Part shown: positions 52,510-61,840 of the stretch, one piece after another
Layout of the letters: each line of letters opens with the position of its first letter
Numbering within the stretch: position 1 is the first letter of the stretch
Assembly (NCBI GenBank): GCA_037481935.1
Contig: JBBFKQ010000002.1
Coordinates: forward strand, 182,044-246,043
Length of the DNA stretch: 64,000 bases
Source of the DNA: Aquificaceae bacterium
GTDB lineage: Bacteria; Aquificota; Aquificia; Aquificales; Aquificaceae
Reading direction: 5' to 3'
Notes under the pieces: generated by a model
Told to the model about the DNA's origin: nothing
Databases searched by the model: none
Seen by the model: only the letters and a program-made list of their open reading frames with translations
Program-made: the position numbers and the translations under genes

Positions 52510-52835
52510 GATTTTACGGCATAGCCTCTGAAGAGAGAATTTTAGAGATAGTTGAAAGAATAACAGATGGTGTCTGGGTCTACGAGGATAACGGCAAAAG
52601 GGAAGAGCTTGATGTGGAAGGTGCTAAGAAGAAACTGCTTGAGCTTGTCAACATGGTAAAGGGCTGGAAAGAGGAAAGCAGACATATACCGGCGGGAACG
52701 ACCTTTTTCTTTGTAAGCACCCCAGAAAGTCCTCAGGCTGTAAAGGTTTACGACCTCTCATCTCTTGGCTGTTCCTCAAGCCTGAGCCCCGCACGCTGGA
52801 AAGTTTACAGAAAAGAACTGGAAGGTCAGCTCTGA
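52506..52835 (+). CDS. Hypothetical protein coupled to Uma2 (109 aa)
   Basis: Not recognised. It starts at a GTG overlapping the Uma2 copy 4 stop (GTGA). Residues 1-55 look helical ([36 protein letters not shown]); the rest has strands and a loop [20 protein letters not shown]. No membrane or signal segment. Its end overlaps the convergent hemC gene by ten bases. It could be a partner of the nuclease or the next gene of the original hemB operon. Confidence 0.68.
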   Translation: MRFYGIASEERILEIVERITDGVWVYEDNGKREELDVEGAKKKLLELVNMVKGWKEESRHIPAGTTFFFVSTPESPQAVKVYDLSSLGCSSSLSPARWKVYRKELEGQL

Positions 52836-53737
52836 AGGTAGATTTCCCTGAGTATATCTCCACCCCCCTCTTCTAAGAGCTTTCTGGCAAGTTTTATACC
52901 TATCTGCTCAGTCTCCTCAGGTTTTCCTTCTTCCATACCCTCCAGAAAACGCCTTCCCTCAAGGTCAGATATGAAGGCTCTTAGCCTGAGCTTTTCGCCT
53001 TCAACCCATGCGTATGCACCTATGGGCACCTGACAGCCCCCCTGAAGCTCCCTCAGAAAAGCCCTCTCACACTCAGCCCTGAGCCTGCTCTCTTTGTGGT
53101 CAAGGAAGGCTATGGCTTTGAGAACATCGACGTCGCTTTCCCTTACCTCAATGGCAAGGCTTCCCTGACCCACCGCAGGTATGAAGTCCTCCAGTATCTG
53201 GGTTATTCTGTCTTCCAGACCCATCCTTTTTACACCTGCATAGGCAAGCACTATGGCATCATACATGCCTTCTTCTAGCTTTCTGAGCCTTGTGTCCACA
53301 TTACCCCGCAAGATTTCTATTTTCAGGTCGGGTCTTTTTCTCTTTATCTGCACCTGCCTCCGGAGGGATGAGGTGCCAAGGACTGCACCCTCCGGTAGCT
53401 CAAAAAGGGTTTTCCCTTCCCTTGATATAAGCACATCAAAGGGGTTTTCTCTTTCAGTTATGGCTCCAAGCGTAAGACCTTCTGGCAGCGTCATGGGCAC
53501 ATCTTTGAGGGAATGAACCGCAAGGTCTATCTCACCTCTCAAGAGAGCCTCCTCTATTTCCTTGACAAAAAGTCCCTTTCCACCAACCTTTGCAAGAGGT
53601 GCGTCCAGAATTTTGTCTCCGGTGGTGGTTATAAGAACCAGCTCAACAGTATGACCTTTCTCCTGGAGTTTTTGCCTTATAAAGTTTGCCTGCCAGAGGG
53701 CAAGCTTGCTCTTTCGTGTGCCTATGCGTAAATGCAT
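52826..53737 (-). CDS. hemC: Hydroxymethylbilane synthase (porphobilinogen deaminase)
   Basis: A 303-residue enzyme that links four porphobilinogens on a dipyrromethane cofactor. [17 protein letters not shown], the Asp loop [27 protein letters not shown] and [15 protein letters not shown] are present, and the cofactor cysteine lies in [13 protein letters not shown] (about residue 240). The ATG shares one base with the aspS stop (TAATG), so hemC is the last gene of an aspS-hemC unit. Confidence 0.96.
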   Translation of the reverse strand: MHLRIGTRKSKLALWQANFIRQKLQEKGHTVELVLITTTGDKILDAPLAKVGGKGLFVKEIEEALLRGEIDLAVHSLKDVPMTLPEGLTLGAITERENPFDVLISREGKTLFELPEGAVLGTSSLRRQVQIKRKRPDLKIEILRGNVDTRLRKLEEGMYDAIVLAYAGVKRMGLEDRITQILEDFIPAVGQGSLAIEVRESDVDVLKAIAFLDHKESRLRAECERAFLRELQGGCQVPIGAYAWVEGEKLRLRAFISDLEGRRFLEGMEEGKPEETEQIGIKLARKLLEEGGGDILREIYLQS

Positions 53738-55530
53738 TACTCTATCACCCTTATGTGCAGTTCCTTAAGTTGCCTCGGCTCCACATAGTCTGGAGCGCCT
53801 GTAAGTGGGCATATGCCCTTCTGAGTCTTGGGAAAGGCGATAACATCCCTTATAGAGTCCAGTCCTCTCATTATGGCAATGAGCCTGTCAAGCCCAAAGG
53901 CAAGCCCTCCGTGGGGCGGAGCACCAAAGCGAAGCGCCTCCAGAAGAAAGCCAAACTTTTCTCTTGCCTCCACTTCAGGTATTTCAAGCAGTCTGAAGAC
54001 CAGCTCCTGAAGCTCTCTTCTGTGTATCCTGACGGAGCCTCCGCCCACCTCATAGCCGTTTATAACAAGGTCGTAAGCCCTTGCCTTTACCGAGTGGACA
54101 AGCCCCTTTTTCTCCTCAAGGTCCTCCACCTGCAGAGCCTTCTCAAGAAGGGGTATGTCTTCTTCCCTTGGTGAGGTAAAGGGGTGATGCAGAGATAAAA
54201 ACCTCTTCTCCTCCTCGTCCCATTCCATCAGGGGGAAGTCCACCACCCAGAATATATCAAACTTGCTCTGGTCTATGAGGTTGTATTTCTTTCCCAGATG
54301 TAGCCTGAGGTTTCCCAGTATTCTGTAGACCATATCCTTCTTGTCTGCAGAGAAGAATACCACATCCCCGGGCCGTGCCTCTACTCTCTCAAGCAGTTTG
54401 CCTGTTTCTTCCTCTGAGAAAAACTTTACTATGGGAGAGTTGAGTCTTCCATCTTCAACCTTTATCCATGCAAGCCCCTTTGCACCAAGGCTCTGCACAA
54501 ACTGGGTAAGCTCATCAATCTCCTTTCTGGATAGGTCAGAGCCTTTAAAGTTTATCGCTTTTACAACACCCCCTGCCTCTATAGCCTGACGGAAGACCTT
54601 AAAATCTGTATTTTTGAAAATATCTGTCAGGTCTACAAGCTCCAGACCAAACCTTCTGTCTGGCTTGTCCGAGCCATAGCGTTCCATTACTTCCTGGTAT
54701 GGTATCCTGTCAAAGGGCATTTTTAGCTCAACCCCAAGAAGCTCCCTGAAAAGCTCCGTTATGAGCCTTTCGCTGAAAGCCATAACATCCCCTTCCTCCA
54801 CAAAGGACATTTCAAAGTCTATCTGAGTAAACTCAGGCTGGCGGTCAGCCCTGAGGTCTTCGTCCCTCAGGCATTTTACGATTTGAAAATACCTGTCAAA
54901 ACCGGCGACCATCAGAACCTGTTTGAAAAGCTGTGGAGACTGGGGCAGAGCGTAGAACTTACCCGGATGAAGTCTTGAAGGCACAAGAAAGTCCCTTGCA
55001 CCTTCGGGTGTGGACTTGGTCAGGAAGGGCGTTTCCACCTCTACAAAGCCCTCTTCCACAAAGACTTTTCTTACCGTCTGATATGCCCTGTGCCTGAAAA
55101 GGAGGTTTTCCTTCATGCTCTCACGCCTGAGGTCCAGATACCTGTATCTCAGCTTTGTTTCTTCCGACAGGTGCGTCTCCTCATCAACGGGGAAAGGAAG
55201 GGTTTCTGAGGTGTTGAGAATTTCCAGTTCTTCAATCACCACCTCGTAGTTTCCCGTCCTTAGCCTCGGGTTTTCTGTGCCCGGCGGTCTCCTTCTTACC
55301 ATGCCCCTTATGGCCACCACATACTCAGACCTCAGACTGTCCGCAAGCTCGTACACCTGCGGGTTTGTCTTTTCTTCCACCACGCACTGTACTATGCCCT
55401 CTCTGTCTCTAAGGTCTATGAATATTACGCCTCCATGGTTTCTTATGCGGTGAACCCATCCGTTGAGGATAATCTCCTTTCCTAGGTCTTCCTCTGATAC
55501 GTGCCCGCAGTATCTGGTGCGTTTAAGCAT
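53737..55530 (-). CDS. aspS: Aspartyl-tRNA synthetase (bacterial type)
   Basis: A 597-residue class IIb synthetase. An OB-fold anticodon domain (about 1-105) precedes motif 2 ([33 protein letters not shown], read in parts), the bacterial GAD insertion domain (about 285-415) and motif 3 ([15 protein letters not shown]). gatA lies just upstream, so it is probably non-discriminating, making Asp-tRNA-Asn for the amidotransferase. ATG at 55530 fits family length; TAAAAT ends eight bases before it on the minus strand. Confidence 0.95.
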   Translation of the reverse strand: MLKRTRYCGHVSEEDLGKEIILNGWVHRIRNHGGVIFIDLRDREGIVQCVVEEKTNPQVYELADSLRSEYVVAIRGMVRRRPPGTENPRLRTGNYEVVIEELEILNTSETLPFPVDEETHLSEETKLRYRYLDLRRESMKENLLFRHRAYQTVRKVFVEEGFVEVETPFLTKSTPEGARDFLVPSRLHPGKFYALPQSPQLFKQVLMVAGFDRYFQIVKCLRDEDLRADRQPEFTQIDFEMSFVEEGDVMAFSERLITELFRELLGVELKMPFDRIPYQEVMERYGSDKPDRRFGLELVDLTDIFKNTDFKVFRQAIEAGGVVKAINFKGSDLSRKEIDELTQFVQSLGAKGLAWIKVEDGRLNSPIVKFFSEEETGKLLERVEARPGDVVFFSADKKDMVYRILGNLRLHLGKKYNLIDQSKFDIFWVVDFPLMEWDEEEKRFLSLHHPFTSPREEDIPLLEKALQVEDLEEKKGLVHSVKARAYDLVINGYEVGGGSVRIHRRELQELVFRLLEIPEVEAREKFGFLLEALRFGAPPHGGLAFGLDRLIAIMRGLDSIRDVIAFPKTQKGICPLTGAPDYVEPRQLKELHIRVIE

Positions 55531-55541
55531 AAAGAAGTATT

Positions 55542-55637
55542 TTACAGCAGGTTTTTCTGAATATAGAACCTCCACGCCTTTTCCATGTCACCGAGTCTGA
55601 GCCTTTCATGAACTGGAAGTGTTTCCTTCTCACTCAA
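55542..55637 (-). other. Tiny open frame between the nucleotidyltransferase remnant and aspS
   Basis: From a TTG overlapping the stop of the preceding remnant, 31 codons read SEKETLPVHERLRLGDMEK and AWRFYIQKNLL to a TAA. It may be what is left of a HEPN-type partner of the nucleotidyltransferase, or a small peptide gene. Too short to classify. Confidence 0.25.
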
Positions 55638-55937
55638 TCTCTACCGCCTCCGCAGTCAATCTTTCAAAGGTCAGACTTCTCTCTTCCTGCATAAGCTCTT
55701 CCTCGAAGATAACAGCACAGAAAAGGGAAGTCCTTACTCTCTTGATTAAGAGAAAGCCACCTCCAGCACCCTGTCCTCAACCTCGGCCTTTTTAAAGGGA
55801 GGAAGCACTACAAGGTCAAGGTCTGAGTAGGCATCAGAAAGCCCCTTTGCATAAGAGCCAAGGAGAAAAAGACTCACAGGAAGTCCAAGCTCTCTCAATG
55901 TCTCTTTTAAAATCCTGAAGCACCTGTCTGATACCCT
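55630..55937 (-). pseudogene. MNT-type nucleotidyltransferase remnant (frameshifted, no start)
   Basis: On the minus strand one frame (55937 to 55746) reads RILKETLRELGLPVSLFLLG, SYAKGLSDAYSDLDLVVLPP, then EVEDRVLEVAFS to a stop. The G-S-x-A-K-G...S-D-x-D-L pattern is that of MNT nucleotidyltransferases. A second frame (55749 to 55630) continues IKRVRTSLFCAVIFEEELMQ and RSLTFERLTAEAVEIE. Joining them needs one base change near 55750. The first frame begins directly after a stop with no ATG or GTG. It fills most of the 419 bases between aspS and gatA. Confidence 0.65.
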
Positions 55938-55949
55938 TCAGGAGAAGTT

Positions 55950-57389
55950 TCACAGTTCGGGCTCCAGCTCGTAGTGCCTGTAAAGGCTTTCCCACCAGTA
56001 AGAGACTCTCAGAAGTGTTGCCTCGTCAAAAGCCTTCCCTATGAGCTGTCCTCCCACCGGCAGACCCTCTGACAAACCTATAGGCACCGATATACCCGGA
56101 AGCCCTGCAAGGTTTACGCTCACGGTGAAGATGTCAGAAAGATACATGGCTATGGGGTCTGAAGTTTTCTCTCCAAACCTGAAGGCAACAGTGGGGCTCG
56201 TGGGGGTGGCGATTATGTCCACCTTCTCAAAAGCTCTTTCAAAGTCCTGAGCTATGAGCCTGCGAACCTTCATGGCTTTGAGGTAGTAGGCATCGTAATA
56301 GCCTGCAGAAAGGGCAAAGGTGCCAAGGAGTATCCTCCTCTTTACCTCCGGTCCAAAGCCCTCGTCTCGGGTTTTAGCATACATCTCAAAAAGGTCTTTA
56401 TACTCTCTTGCCCTATATCCGAACCTTACTCCGTCGTAGCGTGCAAGGTTGGAAGAAGCCTCCGAGGGTGCGATTATGTAGTAGCAGGGAATGGCATACC
56501 TCACATGGGGCAGGGAGACTTCTTCTACATGCATGCCTTCTTTCTCCATCTCCTTTATGAAGTTCTCAAAGGCACTTCTGACGCCTTCTTCCAGACCATC
56601 CTGCAAAAACTCCCTTACCACCCCAACCCTCAGACCCTTTACCTCTTTTCCAAGCTCCTGCATATAGTCGGGCACTGGTTTTTTTGCACTGGTGGAGTCT
56701 CTGGGGTCGTACCCTGCTATAACCTGCAGTATGAGGGCAATGTCCTCGGTTCTTCTTCCAAAGGGTCCTATCTGGTCAAGAGAAGAGGCAAAGGCAACAA
56801 GCCCGTATCTGGAAACCCTGCCGTAGGTGGGCTTGAGACCTATGACCCCGCAGAAGCTGGCAGGCTGGCGTATGGAACCCCCTGTGTCCGAGCCAAGGGA
56901 AAGGGGAGCTGAGCCCACCGCAACCGCCACCGCAGAACCACCGGAGGAACCACCAGGCACCCTCTGAAGGTCCCAGGGGTTTTTTGTGGGGAAATAGGCA
57001 GAGTATTCGGTAGAAGAACCCATGGCAAACTCGTCCATGTTGGTCTTGCCTACTACGAGAGCTCCGGCTCTTCTTAGCCTCTCAATGACTGTTGCGTCGT
57101 AGGGGGAGACATAGCCCTGAAGTATCTTTGAGGCACAGGTGGTGGGATAGCCTTTTATGTTTATGTTGTCCTTTATGGCTATGGGGATGCCCGCAAGGGG
57201 CATATCTTCTCTTGTTTCAAGTCTCTTTGCCTCCTCCAGAGCCTGGTCGTAGAGAGGCGTGATGTAGGCTTTTACTTTCTCCTCTGTCTTCAAAAACCTT
57301 TCGTAGAAGCTCTGAAGGAGCTCTTCTGGCTTTATCTCTTTTCTCTTTATGAGGGAAACAAGCTCAGCCACAGACTTTTTCCACAGCAT
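55950..57389 (-). CDS. gatA: Asp/Glu-tRNA amidotransferase subunit A
   Basis: A 479-residue amidase-signature enzyme that supplies ammonia from glutamine to convert Asp-tRNA-Asn and Glu-tRNA-Gln. The catalytic triad is visible: Lys in [14 protein letters not shown] (about residue 74), cis-Ser in [14 protein letters not shown] and the nucleophile Ser in [17 protein letters not shown]. Length is normal. gatB and gatC are not in the window. Its start diverges from the methyltransferase gene with 17 bases between. Confidence 0.96.
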   Translation of the reverse strand: MLWKKSVAELVSLIKRKEIKPEELLQSFYERFLKTEEKVKAYITPLYDQALEEAKRLETREDMPLAGIPIAIKDNINIKGYPTTCASKILQGYVSPYDATVIERLRRAGALVVGKTNMDEFAMGSSTEYSAYFPTKNPWDLQRVPGGSSGGSAVAVAVGSAPLSLGSDTGGSIRQPASFCGVIGLKPTYGRVSRYGLVAFASSLDQIGPFGRRTEDIALILQVIAGYDPRDSTSAKKPVPDYMQELGKEVKGLRVGVVREFLQDGLEEGVRSAFENFIKEMEKEGMHVEEVSLPHVRYAIPCYYIIAPSEASSNLARYDGVRFGYRAREYKDLFEMYAKTRDEGFGPEVKRRILLGTFALSAGYYDAYYLKAMKVRRLIAQDFERAFEKVDIIATPTSPTVAFRFGEKTSDPIAMYLSDIFTVSVNLAGLPGISVPIGLSEGLPVGGQLIGKAFDEATLLRVSYWWESLYRHYELEPEL

Positions 57390-57393
57390 GATT

Positions 57394-57407
57394 TATAGTT
57401 TATCATA
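57394..57407. promoter_or_regulatory. Overlapping divergent -10 boxes of gatA and the methyltransferase gene
   Basis: TATAGT (57394-57399) on the plus strand ends seven bases before the ATG at 57407. On the minus strand TATGAT (57407-57402) ends twelve bases before the gatA ATG at 57389 and overlaps the first base of the methyltransferase gene. Both mRNAs would have almost no leader. Confidence 0.45.
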
Positions 57408-58045
57408 TGCACCTATTTGACCTTTATTCAGAAAGGTATGACAGCTGGTACGACCTTCCTTTTGGAAGCTCTGTCTTTAGCCTTGAGGTGGAGTGCCTTA
57501 AAAAGCTCTTTCTTTCAGATGGCCCCTCTCTTGAGGTGGGTGTGGGCAGTGGTAGGTTTGCACAGGCTCTTGGAGTTCAGTATGGTGTTGATACCTCTCT
57601 GAATCTTCTGAAGAAGGCAAAAGAGAGGGGTGTAAGGGTGGTCAGAGCGGGTGCGGAGAAACTGCCTTTCAGGGACAGAACTTTCCACGCTGTCCTTATA
57701 GTGGTTTCCCTGTGCTTTTTTGAAAAGCCCCTTGAGGCTCTTCTGGAGGCGAGGCGAGTGCTAAAAGACAGTGGCATACTCCTTCTTGGTCTTGTGCTTT
57801 CTGAAAGTCCATGGGCAGATTTTTACAGGCAGAAGGCTGAGCAAGGGCATCCACTTTACTCTGTGGCAAGGTTCTACTCCTTTGAGGAGATAAGAAATAT
57901 GCTTTCAAGAAGTGGCTTTAAAATCTCAGGAGTTTTGACCACTCTTTTTGAAGAACCACAGGACACAAAGCCAGTAAGAAGCAGGGAAATAAGGAATGGA
58001 CTTTATGAGAAGGGCGGTTTTTTCTGTATATCCGCTACCCCTTGA
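57407..58045 (+). CDS. Class I SAM-dependent methyltransferase
   Basis: A 212-residue methyltransferase of the Methyltransf_11 type. Motif I is SLEVGVGSGRFAQALG (about residue 42), GVDTSLNLLKKAKERG contains the acidic ribose-binding residue, then LPFRDRTFHAVLIVVSLCFF and a post-II region EARRVLKDSGILLLGLV. It resembles ubiquinone/menaquinone or small-molecule methylases; the substrate is unknown. The start has no ribosome site and lies after a TATAGT box. Confidence 0.87.
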   Translation: MHLFDLYSERYDSWYDLPFGSSVFSLEVECLKKLFLSDGPSLEVGVGSGRFAQALGVQYGVDTSLNLLKKAKERGVRVVRAGAEKLPFRDRTFHAVLIVVSLCFFEKPLEALLEARRVLKDSGILLLGLVLSESPWADFYRQKAEQGHPLYSVARFYSFEEIRNMLSRSGFKISGVLTTLFEEPQDTKPVRSREIRNGLYEKGGFFCISATP

Positions 58046-58069
58046 AATTTGACAAAAGTTGACTAAAAT
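58042..58069 (+). promoter_or_regulatory. Promoter of dnaJ-hspR
   Basis: TTGAAA (58042-58047) and TAAAAT (58064-58069) are 16 bases apart; the -10 ends eight bases before the dnaJ ATG. Two further near-repeats, TTGACA (58049-58054) and TTGACT (58059-58064), fill the spacer. They may be alternative -35 boxes or part of an operator, possibly for the HspR encoded downstream. No canonical HAIR inverted repeat was found. Confidence 0.5.
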
Positions 58070-58077
58070 CTTTTAAC

Positions 58078-59217
58078 ATGGCTCAGTCAGCAAAGAGGGA
58101 TTATTACGAGGTGCTGGGCGTTCCAAGGAACGCAACGCAGGAGGAGATTAAGAAAGCCTACCGCAGGCTTGCCAGAAAGTATCACCCAGACTTTAACAAA
58201 GACCCCGACGCTCAGGAAAAGTTCAAGGAAATAAACGAAGCCTATCAGGTGCTATCAGACCCGGAAAAGAGAAAGCTCTACGACCAGTATGGACACTCTG
58301 CCTTTACCGCACAGGGTGCTGAGCAATACCAGGATGTGGTCTTCCAGAATGTGGGCGACCTCTTTGAGGAGCTCTTCAGGGGCTTTGGCTTTGAAGACAT
58401 CTTTGAAAGGGCCACAAGGGGCAGAAGGCGTGAGCAGAGAAGACCTGCGAAGGGTGAAGACATATACCATACAGTTGACCTCAGCCTTGAAGAGGCTTAC
58501 AGAGGCACTGTGGTGAGCATACCACTTGTTAGGGAAGTTGCCTGTGATGCCTGTGGAGGAAGCGGATACGACAGGAGCAAGGGTGAGAAGGTATGCCCCA
58601 CATGTGGTGGAAGGGGTGAGGTAGTTCAGAGGCAGTTTTTCATGACCATAGCCCAGACATGCCCCACCTGCAGAGGTGAGGGTGTAATAAGAGAGACCTG
58701 CCCCAAGTGCAGGGGTAGGGGCACCCTCCCCCAGAGAGAGGAAGTGAAGGTAAAGATTCCTCCGGGCGTAGATACTGGCAGCAAGATACTTGCGGAAGGG
58801 AAGGGCAATGCAGGCATGTTTGGAGGACCACCCGGGGACCTCATCATAACCGTCAGGATAAAGCCCCATCCTGTATTTGAGAGGAGGGGTAACAACCTTT
58901 ATGTGGATGTGAACATAAAGCTCACAGAGGCGGTCCTTGGGGCAGAGCTTGATGTGCCAACCCTTGAGGGTAACACAGTCAGGGTGAAAGTTCCCGCAGG
59001 CGTGAGGGAAGGAGACACCATCAGGGTCGAAGGCTATGGAATGCCAAGGCTAATGTCAGAGGGTAGAGGAGACCTCTTTGTGAGGGTTCACATAGATGTT
59101 CCAAAGCTGGGTTTTATGGACAAGCTTTTTGGCGATGGGAAGAAGATAAAACAACTCCTTGAAGAACTTGACAGACTTCTACCTGAGCCAGAACGCATAA
59201 GGGAGAGGCAGGCATGA
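58078..59217 (+). CDS. dnaJ: Chaperone DnaJ
   Basis: A 379-residue type I J-protein. The J domain holds [18 protein letters not shown] (HPD), followed by a Gly/Phe-rich stretch ([10 protein letters not shown]), the zinc region with four CxxCxGxG repeats ([32 protein letters not shown], about 160-220) and two beta-barrel substrate domains. It delivers clients to DnaK, which is not in the window. It overlaps the hspR-like gene by four bases. Confidence 0.96.
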   Translation: MAQSAKRDYYEVLGVPRNATQEEIKKAYRRLARKYHPDFNKDPDAQEKFKEINEAYQVLSDPEKRKLYDQYGHSAFTAQGAEQYQDVVFQNVGDLFEELFRGFGFEDIFERATRGRRREQRRPAKGEDIYHTVDLSLEEAYRGTVVSIPLVREVACDACGGSGYDRSKGEKVCPTCGGRGEVVQRQFFMTIAQTCPTCRGEGVIRETCPKCRGRGTLPQREEVKVKIPPGVDTGSKILAEGKGNAGMFGGPPGDLIITVRIKPHPVFERRGNNLYVDVNIKLTEAVLGAELDVPTLEGNTVRVKVPAGVREGDTIRVEGYGMPRLMSEGRGDLFVRVHIDVPKLGFMDKLFGDGKKIKQLLEELDRLLPEPERIRERQA

Positions 59218-59597
59218 AGAAGGAAAAAACCAGACTCTACACCATAGGAGTTGTTGCCAGCATGTTCAACATACATCCACAGACACTCAGGCTTTACGAA
59301 AGGGAAGGCCTCATAAAGCCCACAAGGAGCAAGGGCAGGACAAGGTATTACACGGAAGAAGACATAGAAAGGCTTGAGTTCATTCTCACACTCAGCAGGG
59401 ACCTTGGAGTAAACCTCGCAGGTATTGACATAATCCTCCGCATGAAGGAGCAGATGGAAGAGCTTGAAACACAGGTGCAGAAGCTCATAGAGTTCATACA
59501 GAGGGAAGTTTCAGAGCTTTACCAGAAGGATGAAAACATAAAGTCCATAGTCCTGGCAGAGAGGAGAGACATACTCAAGTCAATAAAGAAGCAGTAA
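59214..59597 (+). CDS. hspR: MerR-family heat-shock regulator HspR-like
   Basis: A 127-residue regulator. The N-terminal winged-helix reads [38 protein letters not shown] (shown in overlapping parts), with the DIERLEFI hinge, then a coiled coil ([19 protein letters not shown]) for dimerisation. HspR represses dnaK/dnaJ-type operons by binding HAIR sites. Its coupling to dnaJ (ATGA) strongly supports that role and suggests that it controls its own operon. Confidence 0.88.
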   Translation: MKKEKTRLYTIGVVASMFNIHPQTLRLYEREGLIKPTRSKGRTRYYTEEDIERLEFILTLSRDLGVNLAGIDIILRMKEQMEELETQVQKLIEFIQREVSELYQKDENIKSIVLAERRDILKSIKKQ

Positions 59598-59606
59598 AAT
59601 AACTCT

Positions 59607-60092
59607 ATGGAGATAAGGGAGACAGACCTTCCAGGCATAGGCAAGAAGTATTCCATGAGCCTCAGAGAGGGTAGGGAGCTCGTGCTGGTCATATACAACA
59701 CAGGCAAGAGGGAAATATACCTGATGGAGGAGGAGGAAACTGCCTGCGTTTTTGACCTTACGGAAGAGGAGGCAAAGGAGCTGGGTTTCCTGCTTGCAGG
59801 AGCCCTATACCAACCCATCAAGGCGGACAAGATGGAGCTTATTCTAAAAGAGGTGGTGATGGAGTGGGTAAGGATAGAGACCGGGTCAAACTTTGTAAAC
59901 AAGACCATAGCTGAGCTTCAGATAAGGAGAACGACGGGTGTATCAGTCATAGCCATAGACAGAAAGGGAAGAATCATACCCAGCCCAGACCCTTATAAGG
60001 AAAGGATAGAGCTTGGGGATATCCTCATCGTGGTGGGCACCCGCCCTCAGATAAACCACCTTTTAGAACTCTGCGGAAGGTGTAGCACGTAA
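59607..60092 (+). CDS. KhtT-like regulatory subunit (RCK_C/TrkA-C domain)
   Basis: A 161-residue cytoplasmic protein. Residues about 1-75 form an N-terminal domain; the rest is a TrkA-C domain (VRIETGSNFVNKTIAELQIR, then GVSVIAIDRKGRIIPSPDPY and ELGDILIVVGTRPQINHLLEL). It would bind a nucleotide or other ligand and gate the antiporter gene that begins one base after its stop, as KhtT does for KhtU. The ligand is not known. Confidence 0.85.
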   Translation: MEIRETDLPGIGKKYSMSLREGRELVLVIYNTGKREIYLMEEEETACVFDLTEEEAKELGFLLAGALYQPIKADKMELILKEVVMEWVRIETGSNFVNKTIAELQIRRTTGVSVIAIDRKGRIIPSPDPYKERIELGDILIVVGTRPQINHLLELCGRCST

Positions 60093-60093
60093 G

Positions 60094-61263
60094 ATGCACA
60101 ATCCACAGGATTTTATGCTGGCAGGGGGAGTTTTCCTGCTACTGTTTTTTTCCGCCTTTCTCCTCTCAAAGTTAAGGGTTCCCTACATAGCATCTTTCAT
60201 GCTTGCTGGGCTTCTGGGCAAGTTTTTTCTACCACACAGGGCGGAGGGGGTGCTCCTTATATTTGAATACTCTGCGGTCATACTCTTGTTATTTTTCATA
60301 GGGCTTGAATACTCCTTTGAGAGACTGGCAGGTATGAAAAGGGTGCTCAGGCCAGGGCTTTTTGACCTTCTTATCAACTTTCTGCCCGTCTTTTTCCTTT
60401 CCTACCTTTTCAGCAAAGATTTTCTTTTCTCACTGGTTATGGGTGCAGTGCTCTATCCCAGCAGCACCGCCATAACTGCAAAACTTCTCATGGACTACAA
60501 GAGGCTTGTAAACCCTGAAGCTGAGCTCCTTATTGGTGTTCTCATATTTGAGGACCTGGTGAGCATAGTTCTGCTCTCCATGCTTACTGGCTTTACTCTG
60601 AGTGGGGACCCGGATGTGATAAGCCTTTCAAGAGGAATCCTCGCGGTGCTAATGTTATTCTTCCTTTTCTATCTTATAAGAAGTCCTTCTGAAAGGCTTT
60701 TTGACCTTGTGGACAGAAAGGTGGATGAGAATCTGATACCCTTCATGGTTCTTGGTTTTCTGCTCCTGTCTGCGGGCTTTAGCCTGAAGTTTGGACTTTC
60801 TGATGCTCTCATAGCCTTCATGCTGGGGGTTCTTGTTCCAGAAAAGAGCAGGGTTTTTCATGTAATAGAAAAATCCCTTTCTGACCTGAAGGACCTGTCT
60901 GTGGGAGTTTTCTTCTTTATGTTCACCTTCCATGCAAAGCTAAGCCTTGACTTTGACCTGTGGCTTCTTGCCCTTTTACTCCCTTTCTCGCTACTTTTCA
61001 AGCTAATTTCCACATACTGGGGAGCAATCTCCTATGGGCTCAGTAAGAGGGTGGCAGTCAGGGCTGCTCTTTCCTTCCTTCAGAGGGGGGAGTTTTCTGT
61101 GATATTTGCCAGCTTCTATCAGCCCGTTCAGTCTCTCGCCTTTCTGCTTGTTCTCTTTACTGCCCTTGTGGGCAGTTTCAGCTTTCTTTTAGCTCCATGG
61201 CTTTCTCAGAGGCTTTTCCCAAAGAGAGAAAAGAAAGGACCTCTTCCAGCTCCTCCCTCTTAG
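60094..61263 (+). CDS. CPA2-family cation:proton antiporter (KhtU-like)
   Basis: A 389-residue membrane protein with about twelve helices of the Na+/H+ exchanger fold: LLSKLRVPYIASFMLAGLLG in the first inverted half, LFFIGLEYSFERLAG, the ion-site helix LIGVLIFEDLVSIVLLSML (ED), and FGLSDALIAFMLGVLVPE. It likely exports K+ or Na+ in exchange for protons under control of the preceding RCK_C protein. The last 86 bases overlap the convergent acyltransferase gene. Confidence 0.88.
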   Translation: MHNPQDFMLAGGVFLLLFFSAFLLSKLRVPYIASFMLAGLLGKFFLPHRAEGVLLIFEYSAVILLLFFIGLEYSFERLAGMKRVLRPGLFDLLINFLPVFFLSYLFSKDFLFSLVMGAVLYPSSTAITAKLLMDYKRLVNPEAELLIGVLIFEDLVSIVLLSMLTGFTLSGDPDVISLSRGILAVLMLFFLFYLIRSPSERLFDLVDRKVDENLIPFMVLGFLLLSAGFSLKFGLSDALIAFMLGVLVPEKSRVFHVIEKSLSDLKDLSVGVFFFMFTFHAKLSLDFDLWLLALLLPFSLLFKLISTYWGAISYGLSKRVAVRAALSFLQRGEFSVIFASFYQPVQSLAFLLVLFTALVGSFSFLLAPWLSQRLFPKREKKGPLPAPPS

Positions 61264-61840
61264 ACTCTGTGCTGTCCTCAGGAAGCACCCATATGGGATT
61301 GCCAATTTTTACCCTTGCCCTTGAGAAGGGAAGTGGTATGGTGAGCCTGTCCCATGTGTTTAGCCTTATACGCCAGCTGAGCTCCACATATACAGGGATT
61401 ATGGGCACGCCAGTCTTCCGGGCAAGGAGAATTACACCACTCTTCGCCTTGCCGTATGGACCCTTTGGTCCGTCAACGGTTATAGCCACCGTGTTACCAT
61501 CTCTGAGGAGTTTTATCAGCCTCAACAAACCAACACTACCACCCTTTTGAGGCTTTCCTTCCTCGCTTGAGCCCCTCACCACCCTGTAACCAAGACTGAG
61601 GAGAAACCTTTCCGCAATATCTCCATCCCTGAACCTGCTCACCAGAGCGTATATGCCCCTGTCTATCCCTAGCATAGCCACACCCAGGGCATTGCCGTGC
61701 AGAAGGGCTATTATCTTCCCTTTATACAGTTCGTAGTCTATCCTCCTTTCCCAGCGTATGGTCTTGTGGATTAGCCTGAGGAGGAAGGCTACAAGGGGTG
61801 CCAGAAGGACAGAAAGGCGGTGCTTTAACTTTTTTCTCAT
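61178..61840 (-). CDS. Lysophospholipid acyltransferase-like protein (DUF374)
   Basis: A 220-residue protein with an N-terminal hydrophobic segment (LSVLLAPLVAFLLRLIH) and the DUF374 acyltransferase pattern: KIIALLHGNALGVAML (a variant of the catalytic H-x4-D region), AITVDGPKGPYGKAKSG and GVPIIPVYVEL. Related enzymes acylate lipid A or phospholipids at the inner membrane. The ATG overlaps the M23 gene stop (ATGA). Its last 86 bases are antisense to the antiporter gene. Confidence 0.85.
   Translation of the reverse strand: MRKKLKHRLSVLLAPLVAFLLRLIHKTIRWERRIDYELYKGKIIALLHGNALGVAMLGIDRGIYALVSRFRDGDIAERFLLSLGYRVVRGSSEEGKPQKGGSVGLLRLIKLLRDGNTVAITVDGPKGPYGKAKSGVILLARKTGVPIIPVYVELSWRIRLNTWDRLTIPLPFSRARVKIGNPIWVLPEDSTESKREELEEVLSFLSLGKASEKAMELKES

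Noticed and set aside
58042..58077. HAIR operator for HspR upstream of dnaJ
   Set aside because: The expected CTTGAGT-N7-ACTCAAG inverted repeat is absent; only TTGA direct repeats are seen.
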